From: Actinomadura atramentaria DSM 43919 | Lineage (GTDB): Bacteria; Actinomycetota; Actinomycetes; Streptosporangiales; Streptosporangiaceae | Length of the DNA stretch: 64,000 nucleotides | Assembly (NCBI RefSeq): GCF_000381885.1 | Contig: NZ_KB907213.1 | Coordinates: 1-64,000 of the forward strand | Reading direction: 5' to 3' | Part shown: one piece after another, positions 42,295 to 49,513 of the stretch | Layout of the letters: every line of letters begins with the position of its first letter | How positions within the stretch are numbered: the stretch's first letter is position 1 | Translations under genes and position numbers: made by a program | The notes under the pieces: model-generated | The model's database searches: none | What the model was told of the DNA's origin: nothing | Seen by the model: only the letters and a program-made list of their open reading frames with translations

Positions 42295-44528
42295 GCGATC
42301 ACCAGGGCTTGGTAGGTCGGGTCGGTGGCGGCGAGGACGGTGTGGGTGCCCTCGGTGCGGACCGCTCCATCGGTGACGAGGAGGACGCGGTCGCAGGCGG
42401 CCAGCAGGGCCGGGCTCGTCGCGACGATGACCGTGGTGCGGCCGGTGCGCAGGGCGCGGAGTCCGGCGGCGACGCGCGCCTCGGTGGCGGCGTCCACGGC
42501 GGTCGTCGGGTCGTGCAGGACGAGGACGGCCGGGTCGGCGGCGAGGGCGCGGGCCAGCGCGACGCGCTGCCGCTGCCCGCCGGACAGCGAACCGCCGCGC
42601 TCGGAGAGGACGGTGTCGAGGCCCTCGGGGAGCGTCGCGGCGACCTGGTCGGTGTCGGCGGCCCGGATCGCCGCCGCGACCCGCCCGTCGAGCACCCCGT
42701 CGAGCACCCCGTCGAGCACCCCGCCGCGCGCACCGGCCGGAGCGGCGACGCCCGCGCGGACGTCGGCGGAACGGGCGTCCGTGTCGTCGGCGGGGTCGGC
42801 CCGACAGGCGTCCGTGTCGTCGGCGGAACCGACGCAACGGGCGTCGGTGTTGGCGGCGGCGGTAGTGGCGGAACGGACGTCGGCGGCGGCACCAGGTCCG
42901 TCGGGTGCGGCGACATCGGCGGGGACAGCGGAACGGGCGTTGGTGCTGTCTGCGGCGGAAGCGCCGGGGCCGGTGGGGGCGGTGGCGTCGGCGCGAGCGT
43001 CGGCGGCGGGGACGGCGGAACGGAGGTCGGCGTTGTCCGCGGCGGAACGGGCGGTGGAGCGGGTGTGGGCGTTGTCGTTGGCAGTGTCGGTGGAGCGGGC
43101 GTCGGTGTTGTCTGCGGCAGGGGCGGCGGGGCGGGTGTCGCTGTTGGCGCTGGGGTCGGTGGGGGTGGCGGCGGCGCGAGCGGCGGGGGTGGTGGAGCGG
43201 GTGGCGGTGGAGGCGGCTGCGGTGATGTTCGTCAGTACTGTCTCGGCGAACAGGGGGGCGTCGTGGCGGGCGACGAGGAGGGTGCGGCGGGCCGCGTCGG
43301 GGGAGAGGTGGGCGACGGGGGTTTCGTTTACGTGGACCGCGTTGGCCGGGGTGTAGGGCGCGTCGGCCAGGGCGTCGATGAGGGCGGCCGCCGTGCCGGT
43401 GTCGGCGGCGACGCCGAGGATCTCCCCGGCCCGTGCTGTGAAGCGAAGGCCGTCCACGGTGACGTCGAGGACGCCGTCGCCGGTCGGGGCCGGGCCGCCG
43501 CCGTCGTGGCGGGGCGCGGCGTGGACGTCCGCGACGCGCGCCGCCGACGCGCGGCCCCGCGCCAGCAGCGCGCCCATGACCGTCAGCGCCGACAGCGGCC
43601 CGAGCAGGAACTGCGCCAGCCCCACCGCCGCGACCAGGTCCCCGACGCTGATCCGGTGCTCGGCCGCGAACCGCCCGCCGACGAGCGCGACGAGCGCGAG
43701 GAAGCACAGCGTGAGCAGCATCGTCGCCGACGAGTACAGCGCCTCGGCGTGCGCGGCGCGCAGCGTGGCGCGCAGCGAGCGGCGGCTGGCGGCGCGGTAC
43801 CGGTCGGCGGCGGCGCGCTCCCCGCCGACGCCCTTGAGCACCCGCAGCCCGGTGACGAGGTCGGTCGCGAGCCCGGCGGCCTCGGCGGCGCGCGACTGCT
43901 CCGCGCCCGAGCGGCGTTCCAGCGGCCCGCCGAGCCGCTGGATGAGCAGCAGCAGCGGCGGCGATCCGACGAGCACGAGCAGCCCGAGCGGCACGGAGAT
44001 CCGCAGCAGCGCGACCGCGACGACGATGACCGACACGAGCGCCGCGCACGTCCGGGGGACGGCGTTGAACACCTGCCCGACGCGGTCGGCGTCGGCGGAC
44101 GCGACCGACACCAGCGCGCCCGTGCGCCGCGCCGGGTCGGGCCGGGTGCGCGGATCGAGGACGACCCCGGCGATGCCCGTCCGCAGCCGGTGCGCGGATT
44201 CCTCGGCGGCCCGCCGCGCCAGCCGCGACCCGAACCGGAACGACAGCGACAGGACGAGGAACAGCCCGGCGAGCCCGCCGAGCCACAGCAGGATCGCGCG
44301 GCCGTCCTGCGGCGCGACGGCGTGGTCGATCACCGCGCCGATCGCGACGGGCACCAGCGCCTCGCAGACCTGCCACGCCATGAGCAGCAGCGCCGCGCCC
44401 GCGACGGGCCGCCGCGCCGCGCGCAGCGCGTGCCGCAGGACGCCGCTCGCGGTGGCGCGTCCGTCCGCGGGAGTCGCGGCGGACGGCGGCGGTTCCGGGC
44501 GGGGTCGGGGAACCGGCTCGGAGCCCAT
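42291..44528 (-). CDS. ABC exporter half-subunit A, degenerate Walker motifs and large insert
   Basis: A 745-residue permease-ATPase. The membrane domain has about six segments. In the ATPase, Walker A reads GVAADTGTAAA, with Ala380 at the essential Lys position, and Walker B ends HDP instead of DE. The signature LSGGQRQRVALARAL is perfect. Between about residues 437 and 612 there is an Ala/Asp/Thr/Ser-rich repetitive insert ending in GVLDGVLDGVLDG. It should therefore donate only the signature side of the active ATP site to subunit B. GGAG precedes the ATG, and an iron box lies 67 bases upstream. Confidence 0.88.
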   Translation of the reverse strand: MGSEPVPRPRPEPPPSAATPADGRATASGVLRHALRAARRPVAGAALLLMAWQVCEALVPVAIGAVIDHAVAPQDGRAILLWLGGLAGLFLVLSLSFRFGSRLARRAAEESAHRLRTGIAGVVLDPRTRPDPARRTGALVSVASADADRVGQVFNAVPRTCAALVSVIVVAVALLRISVPLGLLVLVGSPPLLLLIQRLGGPLERRSGAEQSRAAEAAGLATDLVTGLRVLKGVGGERAAADRYRAASRRSLRATLRAAHAEALYSSATMLLTLCFLALVALVGGRFAAEHRISVGDLVAAVGLAQFLLGPLSALTVMGALLARGRASAARVADVHAAPRHDGGGPAPTGDGVLDVTVDGLRFTARAGEILGVAADTGTAAALIDALADAPYTPANAVHVNETPVAHLSPDAARRTLLVARHDAPLFAETVLTNITAAASTATRSTTPAARAAATPTDPSANSDTRPAAPAADNTDARSTDTANDNAHTRSTARSAADNADLRSAVPAADARADATAPTGPGASAADSTNARSAVPADVAAPDGPGAAADVRSATTAAANTDARCVGSADDTDACRADPADDTDARSADVRAGVAAPAGARGGVLDGVLDGVLDGRVAAAIRAADTDQVAATLPEGLDTVLSERGGSLSGGQRQRVALARALAADPAVLVLHDPTTAVDAATEARVAAGLRALRTGRTTVIVATSPALLAACDRVLLVTDGAVRTEGTHTVLAATDPTYQALVIA
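42690..43215 (-). repeat. Low-complexity coding insert in ABC subunit A
   Basis: A stretch of about 525 bases made of short repeats, with GCGTCGGTGTTGTC- and GCGGAACGG-like words and three exact 12-base GTCGAGCACCCC copies near 42697-42735. It encodes AADNTDARS-like units in the helical part of the ATPase domain. It stays in frame throughout. Confidence 0.8.
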
Positions 44529-44594
44529 ACGGCGTCTCTCCTTCGGCGGCGGGGGTCGCGCGCCGGCGGAGAGGAAGGCGCCGGGCCGCGCGGG

Positions 44595-44613
44595 TTTGGA
44601 CAGGCTAACCTAA
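44595..44613. promoter_or_regulatory. IdeR/DmdR-type iron box
   Basis: TTTGGACAGGCTAACCTAA matches the 19-base IdeR/DtxR consensus TTAGGTTAGGCTAACCTAA at 16 positions. It sits in the only gap upstream of the ABC pair, 67-85 bases before the start of subunit A, and just after the preceding gene ends. Iron-loaded repressor bound here would block the ABC operon when iron is plentiful. Confidence 0.78.
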
Positions 44614-44638
44614 CCCGCGCGGTGACCCGGCCCGCAGG

Positions 44639-46360
44639 TCAGCGGATCGCGAACCCCGCGAGCGCCGTGGAGATCGGCTCCGGCTTCCCGTCGTTCTGGA
44701 CGGCCGACGCCGTCAGGACGTCGAGGTGCTGGTACCCGGGCGCGATGACGTCGCCGGGCTGCGGGCTGCGCGCCCCGATCCCGTCGCCCGCCTCCAGGTT
44801 GATGACGGGGTTCGCCGTGATGCCGTCCGGATGGACGGCCCCGTCCGCGACACCGGGCGCCTTGGCCAGCGAGATGTCGGTGACGAGCCGCGTCGGGAAA
44901 TAGTCCTCGGTGAAGTCGATCGGGTGCTCGGCCAGGCTGCGGGCGAGTTCGCGGATGTCGGTGACCTCCTTGGCGGGGGTCGTGAACGGCTGGCCGTCCT
45001 TCGCCTTGGCGACGTTCTTCAGCGCGTTGTAGTTCTGCCAGCCGTAAACAGGCCCGTTGGGCGTGGCGAACATCGCCTTCCGCTCGGTGCCGAGCAGGTT
45101 CGCGAACGCGCCGTTCCCCGAGAGGATGAGGTCGTTGGGCAGCGGGAAGTCCTTGTCCACGACCGGGCCGCCGGTGACGAAACCGACGCTGGCCTGCAAG
45201 AAGGCGAGCGGCTGCGAATTGTCGTCCAGCAGGCCGCCGAGCGCCGCGTCATTGGTGAAACGGAAGTCCTGCACCTTCGGAGTTCCGGAGACGAACGTCG
45301 CGAAGTCGCGGGAGAACAGCAGCCGGAACGTCGTTTCGAGGTTGAAGCTGGACGGGATGTACGTCGCGAGGTCGGACCGGGCGTCCGGCGCGACGTCGGC
45401 GGCGAGACCCGCGATGGCCAGCAGGTTCATCGTCTCGGGGTTGATGACGGCGGGCAGCGCGAGCGCGCGCGGGACGATTCCGGCGTCCAGTCCGGCCTTC
45501 ACCGCGTCCGCGCCGGACTTCAGCAGCGGAACCGCGTCCTCGGGCAGGTCCCCGAGGCCGAGCGCGGACGTGGAGACGCGCGTGTCGAGCGCGAAGTACC
45601 CGCCGCACTGCGCGTATCCCGCGTCGTCGGTGGTGGCGGGATTCCCGTCGAAGTCCCATTCGGCGAAGAACCCGGTGATCGTGCCGCCGAGGGAATGGCC
45701 GCCGCACAGGACCTTGTCGCGGCGCGTCCGCTGGTCGGGGAGTTCGGCGCGCAGCAGGTCGTACTGGTCGCGGACGGTCTGCTCCAGCCCGACGTTCCCG
45801 AGCCATTTGAGCTGGTCGTTGCCCTGGTACCCGGCGAAGACGCGGCCGTCCACGGCCTTCTTCCGGTAGTAGTAATCGACGGCCGTGTGCGGGTCGCGGG
45901 CCTTCAACCCGGCGAGTACGCCGGTGTTGTCCTCCAGGCAGTTCGAGCGCCGGTCCAGCGCCCAGAACTCGATGTGCTTCCCCTTTTTCGCGGCCTCCGT
46001 GATCGTGTTGCGCGCGACGCTGTCGAATGCCGCCGCGCCCTCGAAGATGCCGGGCTGCGCGACGAGAACCCGGTCGGCGTCGGCCGACGCGGCGGGCCCG
46101 TTCTTGTCGCGGAACCGCAGGTAGGAGACCCAGTCGCAGTCCGCCGGATGCGTGCCGACCGACGCGGGCAGCGGGATCTTCACCCGCACGACGCTCTCCG
46201 CGACGCCGGTCACGGGCGACGAGTTCGTCGTGACGGGCGTCTCCTCCCGCGCGGCGGGCGCGACGGGCGCGGCGACCGCCGACGGGACGGGCGGCACGGC
46301 GGCGAGCAGGAGCAGCGTTCCGCCCGCCGCGCAGGCGGTACGGCGGGTGGGGAACCGCAT
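44639..46360 (-). CDS. Secreted alpha/beta-hydrolase
   Basis: A 573-residue exported protein. A signal peptide occupies about residues 1-30 (GGTLLLLAAVPPVPSAVAA). The nucleophile elbow is CGGHSLGGTITGFFAEWDF (Ser in GHSLGG). An Asp and a His (for example GYQHLDVLTA near the C-terminus) could complete the triad. Cys pairs suggest extracellular stability. It may be an esterase or lipase, and the substrate is unknown. It is divergent from the phosphatase gene. Confidence 0.85.
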   Translation of the reverse strand: MRFPTRRTACAAGGTLLLLAAVPPVPSAVAAPVAPAAREETPVTTNSSPVTGVAESVVRVKIPLPASVGTHPADCDWVSYLRFRDKNGPAASADADRVLVAQPGIFEGAAAFDSVARNTITEAAKKGKHIEFWALDRRSNCLEDNTGVLAGLKARDPHTAVDYYYRKKAVDGRVFAGYQGNDQLKWLGNVGLEQTVRDQYDLLRAELPDQRTRRDKVLCGGHSLGGTITGFFAEWDFDGNPATTDDAGYAQCGGYFALDTRVSTSALGLGDLPEDAVPLLKSGADAVKAGLDAGIVPRALALPAVINPETMNLLAIAGLAADVAPDARSDLATYIPSSFNLETTFRLLFSRDFATFVSGTPKVQDFRFTNDAALGGLLDDNSQPLAFLQASVGFVTGGPVVDKDFPLPNDLILSGNGAFANLLGTERKAMFATPNGPVYGWQNYNALKNVAKAKDGQPFTTPAKEVTDIRELARSLAEHPIDFTEDYFPTRLVTDISLAKAPGVADGAVHPDGITANPVINLEAGDGIGARSPQPGDVIAPGYQHLDVLTASAVQNDGKPEPISTALAGFAIR

Positions 46361-46459
46361 CGGTGTCCTCCGCGGGGGGCCGGAGTGGTCGGTCGGGTCA
46401 GGATGGGCCGTCCGCGCGCCGCGCGGTACTCACGCGCGTGCGCATCGGGCGCGCCGATG

Positions 46460-46586
46460 TTCGTCCCCCGGACGAAAAAGCGTGCTCAGCGAGGTCGAGC
46501 GCACGGCGCGAAACGTCCGCACGACCCGGAAATTCCGCCGTACGAAATGGCACCGCCCCGATGTCCCGTTCGTCTCAATGGACGAA
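46460..46586. promoter_or_regulatory. Paired inverted repeats in a divergent promoter region
   Basis: TTCGTCC-CCC-GGACGAA (46460-46476) and TTCGTC-TCAATG-GACGAA (46569-46586) share the half-site TTCGTC/GACGAA with different spacers. They lie between the hydrolase and phosphatase starts. They are candidate operators for one regulator acting on both genes. Confidence 0.5.
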
Positions 46587-46616
46587 ACCGCCCTCGATCC
46601 GCTAGAGAGTCGAACC

Positions 46617-48233
46617 ATGACCGCTTTGGTGCTCGGCCCCCTCCTCCGCCACGTCGGCGAGCACACCGCGACCGTCTGGGTGGAGACCGACCGGCCCGCC
46701 GAGGTGACCGTCCGCGCCGGGGAGCGGACCGGCGCGGCGGCGACGTTCGCCGTCCACGGCCACCACTACGCGCTCGTCGACGTCACCGGGCTCGCCGCCG
46801 GGGCGAGCGTCCCCTACGAGGTCGAGATCGACGGCGAGCGCGTCTGGCCGCGCGACCGATCGCAGTTCCCGCCGCCCGCGCTGCGCACCCTCGACCCGTC
46901 CGGGCCGCTGCGGCTGTCGTTCGGCTCGTGCCGCCGCTCGCCCGACCCGCGCCGCGTCCACGGCCTGGACTCCCTCACCGCGTACGCGCACCGGCTCGCC
47001 GAACCCGACGCCGTCTGGCCCGACGCGATCCTCATGCTCGGCGACCAGGTGTACGCCGACGAGCTGAGCGACGAGATGCGCGCCGCCGTCCTCGAACGCC
47101 ACGGCCCCGACGCCGAGCCCGCCGACGAGATCGCGGACTTCGAGGACTACACGCGCCTCTACGCGATGGCGTGGGTGGAGGACCCGGCGGTGCGGTGGCT
47201 GCTGTCCACCGTCCCCACCTTCGCGATCTTCGACGACCACGACATCCGCGACGACTGGAACACGTCCTACGCGTGGCGGCGGCAGATGGCGGAACTGCCC
47301 TGGTGGCGGGACCGGATCGTCGGCGGGATCGCGTCCTACTGGGTGTACCAGCACCTCGGGAACCTGTCGCCGGAGGAACGCGCCGCCGACCCCGTCCTGG
47401 CGGCGGTGCGCGCCGCGTCGGCGGACGGCGGCGACGGCGGCGCGGTCCTCGACGCGTTCGCCGAGCGCGCCGACGCCGAACCCGCCACGGCCCGCTGGAG
47501 CTACGCGCACCAGTGGGGCGGGACGCGGCTCGTCGTCGTGGACAGCCGCTGCTCGCGCCTGCTGACCCCCGACCGGCGCGGGATGCTGGACGACGAGGAG
47601 TTCGCCTGGCTCGACGGGCAGCTCCAGGGCGGCGTCGACCACCTGCTCGTCGCCAGTTCCCTGCCGTACCTGCTCGCGCCCGGCATCCACCACGCCGAAG
47701 CGTGGAACGAGGCCGTCGCGGGCGGCGCGTGGGGCGCGCGGGCCGCGCGGTTCGGCGAGAAGGTCCGGCAGGCCGCCGACCTGGAGCACTGGGCGGCGTT
47801 CGGCGCGTCCTTCCGGGAGGTCGCGGCGGACCTGGTCGCGGTCGGACGCGGCGAGCGCGGCCCCGCGCCCGCGAGCATCGCGTTCCTGTCCGGGGACGTC
47901 CACTACTCCTACGTCGCGCGCGTCACCGAGCCCGCCACCGAATCCCGCATCGCGCAGCTCGTCTGCTCGCCGCTGCGCAACCCGCTGCCGCGCAAGTACC
48001 GGTGGGCGCAGCGGCTCGGGATCTCCGGCACGCTCGCCAACGCCACCCGCGCGCTCGCGCGGCTCGCCCGCGTGCCCGCGCCGCCGCTGGCCTGGCGGCT
48101 GACGGACGGGCCGTGGTTCGACAACGCCATCGCGACGATCGAACTCGACGGCCGCGCCGCCCGCGTCCGCTGGGACGCCCCGGCCACGCCGCGCTCGCTG
48201 ACCCGGCTCGCCGAGGTCCGCATCACCGACTGA
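46617..48233 (+). CDS. PhoD-type alkaline phosphatase family protein
   Basis: A 538-residue metallophosphoesterase of the PhoD family. A short Fn3-like N-terminal domain (TATVWVETDRPAEVTVRAG) precedes the catalytic core. Metal-binding motifs are SFGSCRRSPD, LMLGDQVYADE, FAIFDDHDIRDDWN, VASSLPYLL and FLSGDVHYSYVARV. It has no signal peptide, so it is probably cytoplasmic, unlike classical PhoD. Such enzymes act on phosphodiesters. It is followed by two strong hairpins. Confidence 0.9.
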   Translation: MTALVLGPLLRHVGEHTATVWVETDRPAEVTVRAGERTGAAATFAVHGHHYALVDVTGLAAGASVPYEVEIDGERVWPRDRSQFPPPALRTLDPSGPLRLSFGSCRRSPDPRRVHGLDSLTAYAHRLAEPDAVWPDAILMLGDQVYADELSDEMRAAVLERHGPDAEPADEIADFEDYTRLYAMAWVEDPAVRWLLSTVPTFAIFDDHDIRDDWNTSYAWRRQMAELPWWRDRIVGGIASYWVYQHLGNLSPEERAADPVLAAVRAASADGGDGGAVLDAFAERADAEPATARWSYAHQWGGTRLVVVDSRCSRLLTPDRRGMLDDEEFAWLDGQLQGGVDHLLVASSLPYLLAPGIHHAEAWNEAVAGGAWGARAARFGEKVRQAADLEHWAAFGASFREVAADLVAVGRGERGPAPASIAFLSGDVHYSYVARVTEPATESRIAQLVCSPLRNPLPRKYRWAQRLGISGTLANATRALARLARVPAPPLAWRLTDGPWFDNAIATIELDGRAARVRWDAPATPRSLTRLAEVRITD

Positions 48234-48248
48234 CCGGGAGAAGCCCGA

Positions 48249-48289
48249 GGGCGCGTCCGTCCCGCCCCCTCCTCGGGACGGACGCGCCC
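48249..48289. terminator. Long perfect hairpin (16 bp) after the PhoD-type gene
   Basis: GGGCGCGTCCGTCCCG pairs completely with CGGGACGGACGCGCCC around a 9-base loop. It lies 16 bases beyond the phosphatase stop, in the 103-base gap to the convergent GGDEF-like gene, and should terminate transcription from the left. Confidence 0.8.
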
Positions 48290-48294
48290 GGACG

Positions 48295-48336
48295 CGCCGT
48301 CCGGCGCCGCGCCCCCCGGCACGGCGCCGGACGGCG
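48295..48336. terminator. Long perfect hairpin (15 bp) before the GGDEF-like gene stop
   Basis: CGCCGTCCGGCGCCG pairs fully with CGGCGCCGGACGGCG around a 12-base loop. It ends on the base next to the stop codon of the minus-strand gene, so it likely terminates that gene. It is a separate stem from its neighbour 6 bases away. Confidence 0.75.
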
Positions 48337-49323
48337 TCAGGAAGCGGTCGGCTCCAGCAGCGCCAGAGCCTCCCGCAGGTCGTCGGGCGGGACGACGATC
48401 CGCACGGCGAACGCGTCGCGCCCGCCGCCGGGTTCCCCGTCCGTCCCGTCGGCGCCGCCGGTCGCGCCCGGCGCGTCCGGCCCGCGGCGGCGGCACGCGT
48501 GCGCGGCGCTGCGGCGCGTCGCGCGGGTCCGGACGCCGCCCGTCCAGTCCCCGCCGACCGCGCGCCCGCACGCGGCGTCGGACGTCCGGAAGCGCTCCGC
48601 CGCGAACAGCTCCGCGCCCAGCCGGTCCGGCCCCGGGGCGGCCGCCTCGCCGTCCCCGCCGAGCGCCCCGTCCAGCAGCGTCCGCAGCACCGCCGCGTCC
48701 GCCTCCGCGCGGCGGCCCGCCGGGACCAGCGCCACCGCCCGCGACGGCCCCGCGAACGCGACCGTCTCGCCGCGCCGGAACACCTCCCGCAGCTCGTGCG
48801 CCACCACCAGCGAGCGCGACAGCCGCCGCCACGGCTCCCCGCCCGCCGGGAGGTCCACGACGAGCAGCACGTGCCCGGTCGGGGCGCCGCCCGCCTCCCG
48901 GTACAGCTCGCCGAGCCGCCCGCGCAGGTACGCGGCCGTCATCAGCCCGGTCAGCGGGTCCGCGCAGGCCGTGTCGGGCGCGGCGGGCGCGCCCCCGTCC
49001 GCCCAGCCCTCCGCCGCGCAGCGCACCAGCGACAGCGGCGGGTCGGGCCAGCTCAGCTCGGCGAACAGCGCGCCGAGGTCCTCCAGCGTCTCCCCGATCC
49101 CGACGCCCGCGCGGCCGCGCGCCTCGCCGAGCCGCCGGCACGCGACGGCCAGGCCCGGCTCCCCGCACGCCGCCGACACCACCGACTCCACGGCGGGCGT
49201 CCACCAGTCGCCCGGCAGGGACCACCCCGCCTCGGCGCTCCGGCCGCGCCACCGCTCGCGCAGCTCCCCCGGCCCCGGCACCAGACGCTCCCCGGGGCGC
49301 CGCCCGCTCCAGAGATCCACCAT
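48337..49323 (-). CDS. Degenerate GGDEF-domain protein
   Basis: A 328-residue cytoplasmic protein. The first 150 residues are an Arg/Trp-rich helical region. The second half opens with DPLTGLMTAAYLRGRL, the usual start of a GGDEF domain, but the active site reads FRRGETVAFAG instead of GGDEF. It should not make cyclic di-GMP. It is divergent from the sigma-fusion gene, a pairing that suggests a regulatory link. The ATG at 49323 has GGAG upstream; a GTG further back is possible. Confidence 0.7.
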   Translation of the reverse strand: MVDLWSGRRPGERLVPGPGELRERWRGRSAEAGWSLPGDWWTPAVESVVSAACGEPGLAVACRRLGEARGRAGVGIGETLEDLGALFAELSWPDPPLSLVRCAAEGWADGGAPAAPDTACADPLTGLMTAAYLRGRLGELYREAGGAPTGHVLLVVDLPAGGEPWRRLSRSLVVAHELREVFRRGETVAFAGPSRAVALVPAGRRAEADAAVLRTLLDGALGGDGEAAAPGPDRLGAELFAAERFRTSDAACGRAVGGDWTGGVRTRATRRSAAHACRRRGPDAPGATGGADGTDGEPGGGRDAFAVRIVVPPDDLREALALLEPTAS

Positions 49324-49513
49324 TCCCCGTCGCCTCTCCTTGTCCTGGTCGTTCACCCGGTCACACCCCTCCCACGGGGCTCGGGCCGGGCCATGACGCG
49401 GTTTGGCCGTGCATTTACCGCGACAGTGGGTGTGCGAGGAACTACAGTTTGCGGTCGACCCCCTCTTTTCCGCCCGGATACCGTCCGGTGACGTCACGGC
49501 AAGGAGCCCTCCC

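Larger units (their letters stand above)
41820..42300 (-). repeat. Tandem duplication of the ABC subunit junction
   Basis: Three copies of the sequence around a stop-start overlap lie in a row. Each begins (minus strand) with CTGGTGATCGCATGAC-type text ending one frame in LVIA and starting the next with ATG, at 42294, 42124 and 41945 (periods 170 and 179 bases). The proteins share ALPVAGRxETxRAxxGxxRPxR. The last copy is the true N-terminus of ABC subunit B. The copies have diverged but keep open frames. Confidence 0.85.

Noticed and set aside
42690..43215. Repeats in ABC subunit A considered as a CRISPR array
   Set aside because: Units are short, irregular, in frame and without unique spacers of constant size.
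49489..49498. GTGACGTCAC palindrome before the sigma fusion
   Set aside because: It is only 10 bases, lies beside the ribosome site and is common by chance in such DNA; too weak to list as an operator.
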